Part shown: piece by piece, positions 45,816-53,153 of the stretch
How positions within the stretch are numbered: the stretch's first letter is position 1
How the letters are laid out: each line of letters starts with the position of its first letter
From: Cryobacterium psychrophilum
GTDB lineage: Bacteria; Actinomycetota; Actinomycetes; Actinomycetales; Microbacteriaceae
NCBI RefSeq assembly: GCF_004365915.1
Contig: NZ_SODI01000002.1
Coordinates: 1 to 64,000, forward strand
DNA: 64,000 bases
Direction of reading: 5' to 3'
Position numbers and translations under genes: made by a program
The notes under the pieces: generated by a model
Database searches by the model: none
Seen by the model: the letters and a program-made list of their open reading frames with translations, nothing else
What the model was told of the DNA's origin: nothing

Positions 45816-46757
45816 CTAGTGCGTAGCGCCAGGCAACTGACCCGACTCGAGCCTCGTCTGCCAGGTATCGAGGATGAACTCGGCCACGGTCACAGTCGCG
45901 TTAAGCGCCAGCCTGGCATGCCGCGCTAGCGCGGCGCTCCGTTCGCTTTTGCCATGATCGATGCCTAGCTCATTGCGCAGTTCAGCGAGCGTTCCCACAG
46001 TCGTCACGAGGGTTCGGAGGATTTTCTGCGATGACTCGCTTCCGCGAGCTGAGGCGGGAACCGATTCAGCATTTAGGGCGAGCAAGTCCGCAACCTTCCG
46101 GTAGAGCTGCGGTACGTCGTCGCTCTTTGGATAAGCAACAGAACTCTGATTAAGGACGATCCTGAGCAGGCTCTCCAGCAGACTCTTGCACGCAGAAATC
46201 GATGCAGCCGGGTCTGCGACCAATCCGTTCCTTATGCGCGTGAGATGCTCCTGAAGCACAACGGGATCTGTCAGAGGTCGCTCGTGAAGCCTGAGTTCCG
46301 GTGACGATCCGTGAAAAGAATCGACCCTCTGCCAGCCGTACACGGCGTGCCCACTGATCCAATCGATCGGGTGCAGCTCGTAACCATCGGCCCGCAACAT
46401 CCCGTTTAGGCTGGTGAGAACCTCTGCAACTTCCGCTTCGTCGGGCCGCACGATCGGATGAATCATCTCGGCGAGCAACCTGAGAAATTCAGCGTCGTTT
46501 ACATGGAGCAGATTGAAGCGCGCATCAGTGAAGACCCACCCCGCGCCCCAATCGTCGTTCCGAACCTGGTGCTGGTAAATGTCGTCATACGCGTGGGTGT
46601 ACCGGGTGTCAGTGCTCCGCATGGTTCTAAGGTCGTATATTCGAGCGAGGAAATTCGGCTCGTCGAGCGTGCCGGACCAAGAAAACGGGGCCAGGGCGAT
46701 CGAATCAGCGATCTTGCGACGCGTTACCTGTGAGATCCGATGCTGGGGTGTGGCCAT
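45816..46757 (-). CDS. Abortive infection family protein (Abi C-terminal domain)
   Basis: Protein of 313 residues starting MATPQHRISQVTRRKIADSI at ATG 46757. The N-terminal 130 residues resemble the AbiJ-type N-terminal domain (FNLLHVNDAEFLRLLAEMIHPIVR); the C-terminus has SESSQKILRTLVTTVGTLAELRNELGIDHG and ARHARLALNATVTVAEFI, characteristic of the Abi_C/AbiJ C-terminal domain with its conserved RNxxGxxHG. First gene of the AbiH pair, suggesting a joint defence locus. Confidence 0.75.
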   Translation of the reverse strand: MATPQHRISQVTRRKIADSIALAPFSWSGTLDEPNFLARIYDLRTMRSTDTRYTHAYDDIYQHQVRNDDWGAGWVFTDARFNLLHVNDAEFLRLLAEMIHPIVRPDEAEVAEVLTSLNGMLRADGYELHPIDWISGHAVYGWQRVDSFHGSSPELRLHERPLTDPVVLQEHLTRIRNGLVADPAASISACKSLLESLLRIVLNQSSVAYPKSDDVPQLYRKVADLLALNAESVPASARGSESSQKILRTLVTTVGTLAELRNELGIDHGKSERSAALARHARLALNATVTVAEFILDTWQTRLESGQLPGATH

Positions 46758-46924
46758 ACGACAGATCTTATGTGCGTTGCGCGGACTAACCTCGCGCCGA
46801 TGCGATCACTCGAGGCCGAGTGATCGTCCCAGCCGCGAGCTGACCTGTTCGCCGAATCGACGGTCTCTCGAAAGGGCGTAATCATATTATTGCTCGGTGT
46901 AAGGGCTCGATTGCGGCCTCGGAG

Positions 46925-47158
46925 ATGGACTTCGACGTTGTTGTCCCGCCCGACTCTCTCTGGGTCATGGGTGATAACCGCGGCAACTCTCAAGATTCTC
47001 GCTACCACCAGGATGACCCCGGTAACGGGCTTGTCCCGTTACCGGATGTAACCGGGCGGGCCTTTGTCATCAATTGGCCGGCGAGTCGATGGACATTCCT
47101 CGACGACTACCCAGTCGTTTTCAGTGGCGTGCGAGATGAGCCCTCGCCGACACCTTGA
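46925..47158 (+). pseudogene. Signal peptidase I, C-terminal fragment
   Basis: Translation SLWVMGDNRGNSQDSRYHQDDPG contains the box E motif GDNxxNSxDSR of type I signal peptidases. The N-terminal membrane helix, catalytic Ser and Lys regions are missing, so it cannot be active. A chromosomal-type fragment carried or left after rearrangement. Confidence 0.8.
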
Positions 47159-47240
47159 GGTGTCCCGCAAGAGGTTCGGTTTGCGGGCCCAGTTCTGTGA
47201 TTAAAGCAGCCATCGATGGCTAGTCGACCCTTTCCTCATT

Positions 47241-48011
47241 TCAGTATTGGATTGTGAACCCTCCAACGCGAGTTTCGCCATCGTTTTGATAGACGGGGAC
47301 CGAAACGGTTTTCCCCGCCATGGAGTCTTGCCACGCGAGTGCTTGCTCCGGGGACGTGAAGGTTGCTGCTTGTTCGCTGCCGTCTGCCTGGGCAAGTTCC
47401 CCAGCATGAATAAAGCCGTCATTTCCATTAGTCGCGATGACTGCAATCAAGTCCGGCTCACCGCCTTCGTTCAGCGCGCCATACGTCTCGCCGTTGTCGT
47501 TAACGGCCCACTCTGTGGTCCGCTCGCTGACGTACGTCGCGGCAATAGTCCAGCTGGATTCTGGTGGGGTCGTGATGGTGATGGACTGCTGTCCCGGCGA
47601 GAGAGTCAGCGTGTAGCGGCCACCGCCGGTGGCTTGACCGACGTCGTCCATGGTGCAGCCGATGCTTGCGCCGTCCTCAAAGGTGAACGTTCCCGGAGTC
47701 AGACAGGTCAGGGAAACGAAAACACCTGTTGCCCCGTCAGGCACAGCGCCCAGCTGGACAGTGTCTGTTCCCGTCGCCGTTTTCACCACGGATGCACCAA
47801 GTTCGGTGACGTCTTGGGTGCCGGGCATGGTCAACAGGCCTGTGGCAGCAGCAGCACCACCGATCAGGATGCTCGCTCCGGCAAGGATGCCCGCTCCGAG
47901 ACGGAGGTGTCTGCGCCAGAAGGGGACGGTCGACGATGGCGCGGAAACGCGCGCGTCCAGCTCGTTGCGAACTGCAGCCGAAAATACCGGGTCAAAATCG
48001 ATCTGCGTCAT
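47241..48011 (-). CDS. Membrane protein co-transcribed with ECF sigma factor (possible anti-sigma)
   Basis: Protein of 256 residues: cytosolic N-terminus of about 36 residues, a transmembrane helix at roughly 37-60 (LGAGILAGASILIGGAAAATG) and an extracytosolic domain. No HxxxCxxC zinc anti-sigma motif. ATG 48011 overlaps the sigma stop. Position makes an anti-sigma role plausible; sequence alone does not prove it. Confidence 0.6.
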   Translation of the reverse strand: MTQIDFDPVFSAAVRNELDARVSAPSSTVPFWRRHLRLGAGILAGASILIGGAAAATGLLTMPGTQDVTELGASVVKTATGTDTVQLGAVPDGATGVFVSLTCLTPGTFTFEDGASIGCTMDDVGQATGGGRYTLTLSPGQQSITITTPPESSWTIAATYVSERTTEWAVNDNGETYGALNEGGEPDLIAVIATNGNDGFIHAGELAQADGSEQAATFTSPEQALAWQDSMAGKTVSVPVYQNDGETRVGGFTIQY

Positions 48012-48571
48012 GCGCGCGCCTCCGTCAGTTGCTCTCGAATTTTTCCTTTGGCCCGATGCAGACGAGTGCGGGCTGCCCCGTCGGAGAGTCCCAGCAGAGT
48101 CGCAGCCTCGGTGACCGCATAGTTCTCCAGGACAACCAAGACGACGAGGGAAGCATCCGCAGGCTTGAGCATCTTCATGGCGGCTTTCATGTAGCCGACT
48201 GACTCGCCTTCCTCGATGTGGGCGACAGCAATCTGCTCGGCGTCAGCTGTGGCATCCGCTCGCGGCAGCGAATCAAAAAGTATGCGGTACCGTCGAGTTC
48301 CGCGGCTGACGTTGCGAGCGATGTGGCCGGCCGTTACCAGCAGCCAGGGAAGGACCGAATCGCTGACGAGGATGACGCTGGCGCGGCGGCGCCACAACTC
48401 CAAGAATGACGCCGACGTGACTTCTTCAGCATCATGGGCGTTGTCGACCAGACGTAGAACGTGGCGAAACACCCGGTCACGATGAGTGTCGAACAGTGAC
48501 GTGAACGCGCGGCCATCATTGGCGCACGCACGCGTCCAGACTTCGACTTCGCTCACCACACCAGTATCCAT
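48008..48571 (-). CDS. ECF-type RNA polymerase sigma factor
   Basis: Sigma-70 family protein of 187 residues: region 2 (FTSLFDTHRDRVFRHVLRLVDNAHDAEEVTSASFLELWRRR, split by its helices) and region 4 (VTEAATLLGLSDGAARTRLHRAKGKI). Overlaps the downstream membrane protein gene by four bases. Confidence 0.88.
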   Translation of the reverse strand: MDTGVVSEVEVWTRACANDGRAFTSLFDTHRDRVFRHVLRLVDNAHDAEEVTSASFLELWRRRASVILVSDSVLPWLLVTAGHIARNVSRGTRRYRILFDSLPRADATADAEQIAVAHIEEGESVGYMKAAMKMLKPADASLVVLVVLENYAVTEAATLLGLSDGAARTRLHRAKGKIREQLTEARA

Positions 48572-48812
48572 ATCCTGTAATGTCCGCCCATCTTCAAAAC
48601 GTTACAGTTGGCTGCGGCCGATAGCTCTTTGCATCGGAGCGGCATGGCTGCAATCCGAAAATCGCGCATCCACGCGGCCCACAACCATTCAATCGAACTC
48701 AATCTTTCGATTCCCGTAAGGGGTTCCTCATCTGACACCATCGCGGCCGGCAACTTGTGTAACTATGCCGCCATTTACTTCTGAAGAGTGATACTTTCCC
48801 ACCACTCGGACT

Positions 48813-49451
48813 CTACGGTTCGAGTGATTGAAGATTCGCGTGCTCATCATGTAATCGCGGTGTTCCAAGCTCCGTCGTCCATAGAATCCGATCACGAATC
48901 TGGTGGTCATTCCCGAAGAGAGGAGACAGGTTCATCAATGGTGCAGTCATCCTAGGTCCGCTTCTCCCGCGCTGGGCAGACGCTAGGCGTTCCGCCTCTT
49001 CCTCACGCCATGCCGTCAGCGCCCGCGGGAACATCAGCACGATTTCGCCGAGATGGCCAACTTCTGCGGCCTCCGCCGTTACCGTCTCGTCGTCGACTGT
49101 CACCAGGACCCGGACCTGGGTCGCGGTATCCCGACCAGAATTACTCACGACGTAAGTACCGGGTTCTAGCCAGTTACAGTCCCAATCGACATCGTGCTCC
49201 TCAGTGGATCGCATTGCACTCTGGCGGGAAATCTGATTCGCCTCTTCGGATAGCGAGTTCGCGGCCACGGAAATCGCATTGGCGGCCGTCGCGATCCGAT
49301 TGGCCTCCATGGCCTCCTGCTTGGCCTGATGCGCCTTAACCAAGCCGACAATGCCGACGATGAGTCCGCCCACCCCGACGATGAACGCTACGGCTACACC
49401 CGCCCAAGTTCCCGATTCTCCGGCCGCCGCTGTCATTTCGATGAAGGTCAT
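48813..49451 (-). CDS. Membrane-anchored hypothetical protein (212 aa)
   Basis: N-terminal hydrophobic helix (GVAVAFIVGVGGLIVGIVGLV), a Glu/Ala coiled segment, then a soluble domain with WDCNWLEPGTYVVSNSGRDTATQVRVLVTV. Same architecture as the 43832 gene, so a paralogous type is possible. Not recognised as a named family. Confidence 0.5.
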   Translation of the reverse strand: MTFIEMTAAAGESGTWAGVAVAFIVGVGGLIVGIVGLVKAHQAKQEAMEANRIATAANAISVAANSLSEEANQISRQSAMRSTEEHDVDWDCNWLEPGTYVVSNSGRDTATQVRVLVTVDDETVTAEAAEVGHLGEIVLMFPRALTAWREEEAERLASAQRGRSGPRMTAPLMNLSPLFGNDHQIRDRILWTTELGTPRLHDEHANLQSLEP

Positions 49452-49628
49452 GAACCGACTCTATGCGTTGGTGCGAAACAGGCCAGTCCTCCGTATCGAA
49501 CGTGTAGATCATGCCTTCGGTCAAGACCAGAAAATAGGCGAGGCACGCGAATCTGCCGCCTCAGCCGGTTTAATACGGCCAGCGTCAGTCGGGGGGTGGC
49601 TGTGGAGTGCGGCTCCGCTCGAAAGTAC

Positions 49629-49669
49629 CTATAGATAGTTCTATACACGTGTTATAGAATGGTCTATAG
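49629..49669. promoter_or_regulatory. Interrupted palindrome overlapping the zeta module promoter
   Basis: CTATAGA...TTCTATA and TATAGAA...TCTATAG face each other around a central ACACGTGT, 41 bp in all, directly upstream of the GGAGG of the antitoxin gene. Typical of an autoregulatory site bound by the HTH antitoxin. Confidence 0.75.
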
Positions 49670-49681
49670 GAGGTGGTTTGT

Positions 49682-50137
49682 ATGACCACGATTAGTTACC
49701 GTCCTGAGGTTCAGAGGGCGCGGACGTTGCGCCAGCGGCTTGATCTTGACCGTCTCGATTACCTTCGGGAGTTGCGGCGTTTGGCTGCGATCATGAGTCA
49801 GACGGAGCTTGCGTCGCAGTTGGGGGTGAAGCAGCCGACGATTCATTCTGCGTTGCGGACGGCGGCAAAGGTGGCGGAGCCGGTGCCGGGGTTTTCTGGT
49901 GCGTCTGCGTATGAGATTGCGCAGCGGTATGCCACGGGGGAGTTGACCCGGGCTCAGCTCGTTGATGAGTTGGGCCGGTGGGTTTACCCGTCGGAGGCGC
50001 CGACGGATGGTTTTGATTCGCTCTTGGTGTCTGCTTCTGGGTCATTCGATGAGGTGGGGCGCGCACTGAGTGAGGGACTCATTGACGGTGCGATTTACGA
50101 TGCGATCTTGGATCGTGCTGCGGATTCCTCTCAGTAG
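49682..50137 (+). CDS. HTH antitoxin of a zeta-toxin module
   Basis: Protein of 151 residues; ATG 49682 follows AGGAGG with eight bases spacing. It has an HTH (AAIMSQTELASQLGVKQPTIHSALRTA) and a C-terminal region that would wrap the toxin. The stop overlaps the zeta start by one base. An epsilon-like antitoxin is replaced here by an Xre-like protein. Confidence 0.72.
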   Translation: MTTISYRPEVQRARTLRQRLDLDRLDYLRELRRLAAIMSQTELASQLGVKQPTIHSALRTAAKVAEPVPGFSGASAYEIAQRYATGELTRAQLVDELGRWVYPSEAPTDGFDSLLVSASGSFDEVGRALSEGLIDGAIYDAILDRAADSSQ

Positions 50138-51162
50138 TGGCTGTCGCTCGGGGCGCGATTGACGCCCATCGCGCGAGTGTGCGTGCGCTGGCCAAGCCGG
50201 GTCAGGCGCTCGCGCCGGATGGCCCTCATGCCACGGTGCGCAATCCTGAATGGTTCCGTTATGTTGGCGGTCGCGCCGTTGTGAGGAGTGGTCGGGCGGA
50301 GCTTCATGATCGGCTCATTCGAGACGTTGTGGAGAGTCGTCCTGGGGTTCGGTTCGAGAGTCGTGCGATCGTTCTTGCTGGGCCGCCTGGTGCCGGCAAG
50401 AGCACGGTATTGCGTGACGAGATCCTGGGGGATACAGCTAACGGGTGGCTGACCATTGATGCAGATGATTTCAAGCATGCGTTGCTTCAGGTGGCGATCG
50501 ATGATGGCAGTTATGAAGCGTTTCTGAAGCCTGCCGTCGTAAGGGATCATGAGGCGGCTGGGGAGAGGTTCTTCCCGCTGGAGTTGGCGTCGCTCGTTCA
50601 TGAAGAATCGTCTGAGCTCGCGAAGCGGCTCCGAGGAGAAGCGATACGCGCCGGGGCGAACATCGTTATCGACACGGTTCTGTCGTCCGAGGTCTCGGCT
50701 TTGGGGCTGGGAAAGCAACTCGAGGCGGCAGGTTACGGCGTGGACGTGGTGGATGTGGAAGTGCCGTATGAGCTTTCTGAGTCCCGCATTGCGAAGCGGT
50801 GGCAACAGTCATACGAAGTTGCTCTTGAGAGTGGCGAGGGTCTCGGGGGCAGGTGGGTCCCGAGCGAATATGCACGGGCTGTTTTTGATGGCCCGGAGGG
50901 TCGTTCGTTCCCGGAGTTTGTTGCCGAGCGTTTGGCGGCGGAGTGCGGTGCGGTCGATCACTACCGGCGGTTCCGAACTGCAGCTGAAGGTGCCGACCGT
51001 GTGCTGGAAGTTGACAAGGTGCGACTAACGCCGCAGAGCAAGCTTGTTGACGCAAGTGTTGCGGCGGTTCGCTCGCGTGCGACCGATGGTCTTGCTTCCC
51101 CGCGGCGTCCCGCGCCGAGGGCACGGGACGGCCGTGGTCGGGATGATCGCGGACGTGAGTAG
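50137..51162 (+). CDS. Zeta-toxin family kinase
   Basis: P-loop toxin of 341 residues. Walker A GPPGAGKST at 82-90, followed by TIDADDFKHALLQ and later NIVIDTVLSS, as in zeta toxins that phosphorylate UDP-N-acetylglucosamine. The last 60 residues are basic and disordered. GTG start overlaps the antitoxin stop, co-translated. Substrate is inferred from family. Confidence 0.82.
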   Translation: MAVARGAIDAHRASVRALAKPGQALAPDGPHATVRNPEWFRYVGGRAVVRSGRAELHDRLIRDVVESRPGVRFESRAIVLAGPPGAGKSTVLRDEILGDTANGWLTIDADDFKHALLQVAIDDGSYEAFLKPAVVRDHEAAGERFFPLELASLVHEESSELAKRLRGEAIRAGANIVIDTVLSSEVSALGLGKQLEAAGYGVDVVDVEVPYELSESRIAKRWQQSYEVALESGEGLGGRWVPSEYARAVFDGPEGRSFPEFVAERLAAECGAVDHYRRFRTAAEGADRVLEVDKVRLTPQSKLVDASVAAVRSRATDGLASPRRPAPRARDGRGRDDRGRE

Positions 51163-51304
51163 CGTCATCAGCATCGCCTGGCGGTCGGATTGACGCTGTC
51201 TCAGTCGTTGCCGCGTTCACGCGCAGCTCGGCGGCGGCTCGGTGACGTTTCGAAGCGCGTTGAAGTAGGTCGCGATCGATGCCACGGAGCCGCGCCGGAC
51301 GCGC

Positions 51305-51508
51305 CTATGCTGCATCCCGTGATGTTCGCCAGCGTATGACGTCTGCTGTGTTGTAGCGGATGAGGCCAAGGCCGATGCCGTGGTAGTTCGGTCCGGCGAT
51401 GCCAAGTCTCATTTTCCGGAGCTCCGTAAGGGATATGCCCAGCGCATCGCTGGCTTGGTCCGGTGTCATCAGGGGCGACGCCGGTGAGGTGCAGGTTGTT
51501 GTGGTCAT
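51305..51508 (-). CDS. Excisionase/MerR-like small HTH protein (67 aa)
   Basis: SPLMTPDQASDALGISLTELRKMR and the following IRYNTADVIRWRTSRDAA are typical of the AlpA/excisionase-type winged HTH. ATG 51508 overlaps the stop of the upstream gene (ATGA). Third gene of the leader-D operon. Confidence 0.65.
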   Translation of the reverse strand: MTTTTCTSPASPLMTPDQASDALGISLTELRKMRLGIAGPNYHGIGLGLIRYNTADVIRWRTSRDAA

Positions 51509-51702
51509 TTGGCTTGGTCCTTTGTGAGCGTGTCGATGATGGTCACGTCGTTGGTTCCGGTGATGGTGAGCGTGTTTGCGAGGGTGTAGCCGTGGCGGCC
51601 GTAGGCGCGAAGGTCGTCGAGGCGTTCGGCAACTTTTCGTGCGCGCGCCGCGTGTTCCAGGTCGCTGACGGGCAGGGTCGTCTGCAGGGTGCTGAATTCC
51701 AT
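51505..51702 (-). CDS. Hypothetical protein (65 aa)
   Basis: Second gene of the leader-D operon, ten bases after the NrdH-like gene. MEFSTLQTTLPVSDLEHAAR opens a mostly helical protein; not recognised. Confidence 0.5.
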   Translation of the reverse strand: MEFSTLQTTLPVSDLEHAARARKVAERLDDLRAYGRHGYTLANTLTITGTNDVTIIDTLTKDQAK

Positions 51703-51712
51703 TGCAGGGCGC

Positions 51713-51973
51713 CTACTCGCCGGTGAGGGAGGGGTGGTCGCGCAGGGCGGCTATCTTCGCGATCCAGTCGGGTCGGAAGCCTGACCAGGACACCAGGCGG
51801 GCGATGACGACGGGTGCCGTGGTGTAGCCGAACTGTTTCATCAGGTCGGTGGCCTGCGCATCGGTTGTGAGGTCGATGACGGTGTACGGCAGGTCGGCGG
51901 CGTCGAGTGCGCGTGTGGTCATCGTGCATTGCATGCAGTTCGGCAGCGCGTACACGGTGAGCGGTTCATTCAT
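51713..51973 (-). CDS. NrdH/glutaredoxin-like protein
   Basis: Thioredoxin-fold protein of 86 residues with the active site CMQC at residues 13-16 and TTAPVVIA the cis-proline region. Chromosomal NrdH feeds ribonucleotide reductase; the plasmid version's partner is unknown. ATG 51973 follows GAGAGGACC and lies just after leader copy D. Confidence 0.75.
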   Translation of the reverse strand: MNEPLTVYALPNCMQCTMTTRALDAADLPYTVIDLTTDAQATDLMKQFGYTTAPVVIARLVSWSGFRPDWIAKIAALRDHPSLTGE

Positions 51974-51997
51974 GGTGTGGTCCTCTCTATAACCCCA

Positions 51998-52137
51998 TTG
52001 CCTTTTGGCGCACGCCGATTTACAGCGTCAGGGGTGAATTGGCCAGGGACCGTGGAATACCGGAGGGAGCGCAGCGAGTGAGGATATGCCGCGAAAGCCC
52101 TTGCCAAGAGAGGAATGATGCGTACGATAAACAGCCG
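51998..52137 (-). promoter_or_regulatory. Leader repeat copy D (minus strand, upstream of NrdH-like operon)
   Basis: On the minus strand it reads GGGCTTTCGCGGCATATCC...TCGCTGCGCTCCCTCC and GGTATTCCACG, nearly identical to leader A. It then runs through AATCGGCGTGCGCC and a mini-hairpin GCC-aaaa-GGC to the NrdH-like start about 25 bases later. The 5' side TTATCGTACGCATCATTCC corresponds to TCATCATAGATCGC...CATTCC of copy A. It lies 600 bp from mobC, reading away from the mob genes. Confidence 0.65.
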
Positions 52138-52161
52138 AAAAGGCAACGGAGTTGCACGAAG

Positions 52162-52192
52162 AAGCCCCGTCGAGCACAGCTCGACGGGGCTT
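52162..52192 (-). terminator. Strong hairpin, terminator of the 52218 gene
   Basis: AAGCCCCGTCGAG / CTCGACGGGGCTT, a perfect 13-bp stem with CACAG loop, downstream of the minus-strand stop at 52218 and upstream of leader D. Confidence 0.75.
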
Positions 52193-52217
52193 GTTCGTTA
52201 CAGGTAAGAGCCGGCGG

Positions 52218-52523
52218 CTACGCCTCAGTGTTTGGGGTCGTGACCGGGGCAGCGGTGCGTCGCTTGCGTGCCTTCGGCGCGGACTGGCCGGGTGCTTTGA
52301 CGCCTGTAGCACGGAGGTCTTTTTCGCTCCATCCGGAGGCCAGGGCGGCAGTCCACGCGTGTTCGTGAGCGTGGGTCGCCAACTTCAGTTGCTGGTCTGC
52401 GGCGTCGTACTCGTTGCCGGCATCGGCGAGCACTCGTACCGCTTCCACACGCGCGTCCACATTCGCTTCAATGATTGCCCGCGCGCGGGCGGCTGCATCC
52501 TCTGGTTTCACATTCGCATCGCT
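52218..52523 (-). CDS. Hypothetical mobilisation-region protein (101 aa)
   Basis: ATG 52523 (MSDANVKPEDAAARARAIIEANVDAR). Helical with a basic tail (APKARKRRTAAPV). Divergent from mobC across the candidate oriT. Not recognised; position suggests a transfer accessory. Confidence 0.55.
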   Translation of the reverse strand, partial: SDANVKPEDAAARARAIIEANVDARVEAVRVLADAGNEYDAADQQLKLATHAHEHAWTAALASGWSEKDLRATGVKAPGQSAPKARKRRTAAPVTTPNTEA

Positions 52524-52757
52524 CATGATCATCAGGCTACAGGCAAGGCACACGTCTCAGCCGAGTGTGTGTCAGCCTCCTTTCACCGAAGCACCGAGAG
52601 CGGAAACGTGCCATACCGGCAGTGCCGATTTGGAGCAAGCTATACATTTACCAAGGGTAAATGGCTTTCAAATTTGGTCGCGGTGCGCCCGATTTGGCAT
52701 ACTGGGCGTATGGTCCCCGGGTTGTCGGGGTCGCTGCGCTGGGCCGGGAGGGGCGGG
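52524..52757. promoter_or_regulatory. Candidate oriT region
   Basis: The gap between the divergent hypothetical gene and mobC holds the perfect inverted repeat CATTTACC-aag-GGTAAATG (52645-52663) and an interrupted CGCCC...GGGCG further on (52687-52709). A short AT-richer stretch (CTATACATTTACC) lies before it. Position next to mobC/relaxase is where MOBP-type oriTs lie. No nic sequence can be assigned. Confidence 0.5.
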
Positions 52758-53153
52758 ATGAGGGCAGAACCTAGTGAACGCCGGTTGTTTGGTCGTGCGC
52801 GGCGGGCAAATTCCGTGGTGGCGCGGAAGAAGTTTTACAGCGTGTACGTGAGCCCGGATGAGGATGCGAAGTTGCAGGCTCGTGCGGTGGTGCGGAAGGT
52901 GACCGTGCCCCGGTTCCTGTTTGAGTCGGCGATGAATGCGCATATTGAGACGAGTACGGAGCGTCAGGAAGTGATTGCTGAGTTGTTTCGGGTGACACGG
53001 TTGATGGCGAACGTGTCGAACAATGTCAACCAGTTGGCGAAGTACGCCAATAGTGAGGGGCAGTTCCCGGCCGAGGCGGCGGGGGTTGTGGCGGAGTACC
53101 AGGTGTTGGCCGGTCAGGTTGAGGATGTTATTGAGCGGTTGGCGCAGTCATGA
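52758..53153 (+). CDS. mobC: MobC-family mobilisation accessory protein
   Basis: Protein of 131 residues; ATG 52758 follows GGGAGGGG. Basic N-terminus, then KKFYSVYVSPDEDAKLQARAVV (ribbon-helix-helix) and LFRVTRLMANVSNNVNQLAKYANSEG, the MobC signature. It binds oriT and helps relaxase melt it. Overlaps the relaxase gene (ATGA). Confidence 0.85.
   Translation: MRAEPSERRLFGRARRANSVVARKKFYSVYVSPDEDAKLQARAVVRKVTVPRFLFESAMNAHIETSTERQEVIAELFRVTRLMANVSNNVNQLAKYANSEGQFPAEAAGVVAEYQVLAGQVEDVIERLAQS

Noticed and set aside
52050..52100. Resemblance of the leader core (TCGCTGCGCTC) to the ColE1 vector backbone upstream of ori
   Set aside because: The match is a dozen bases of simple GCT-rich sequence and does not extend; cloning contamination is not supported.
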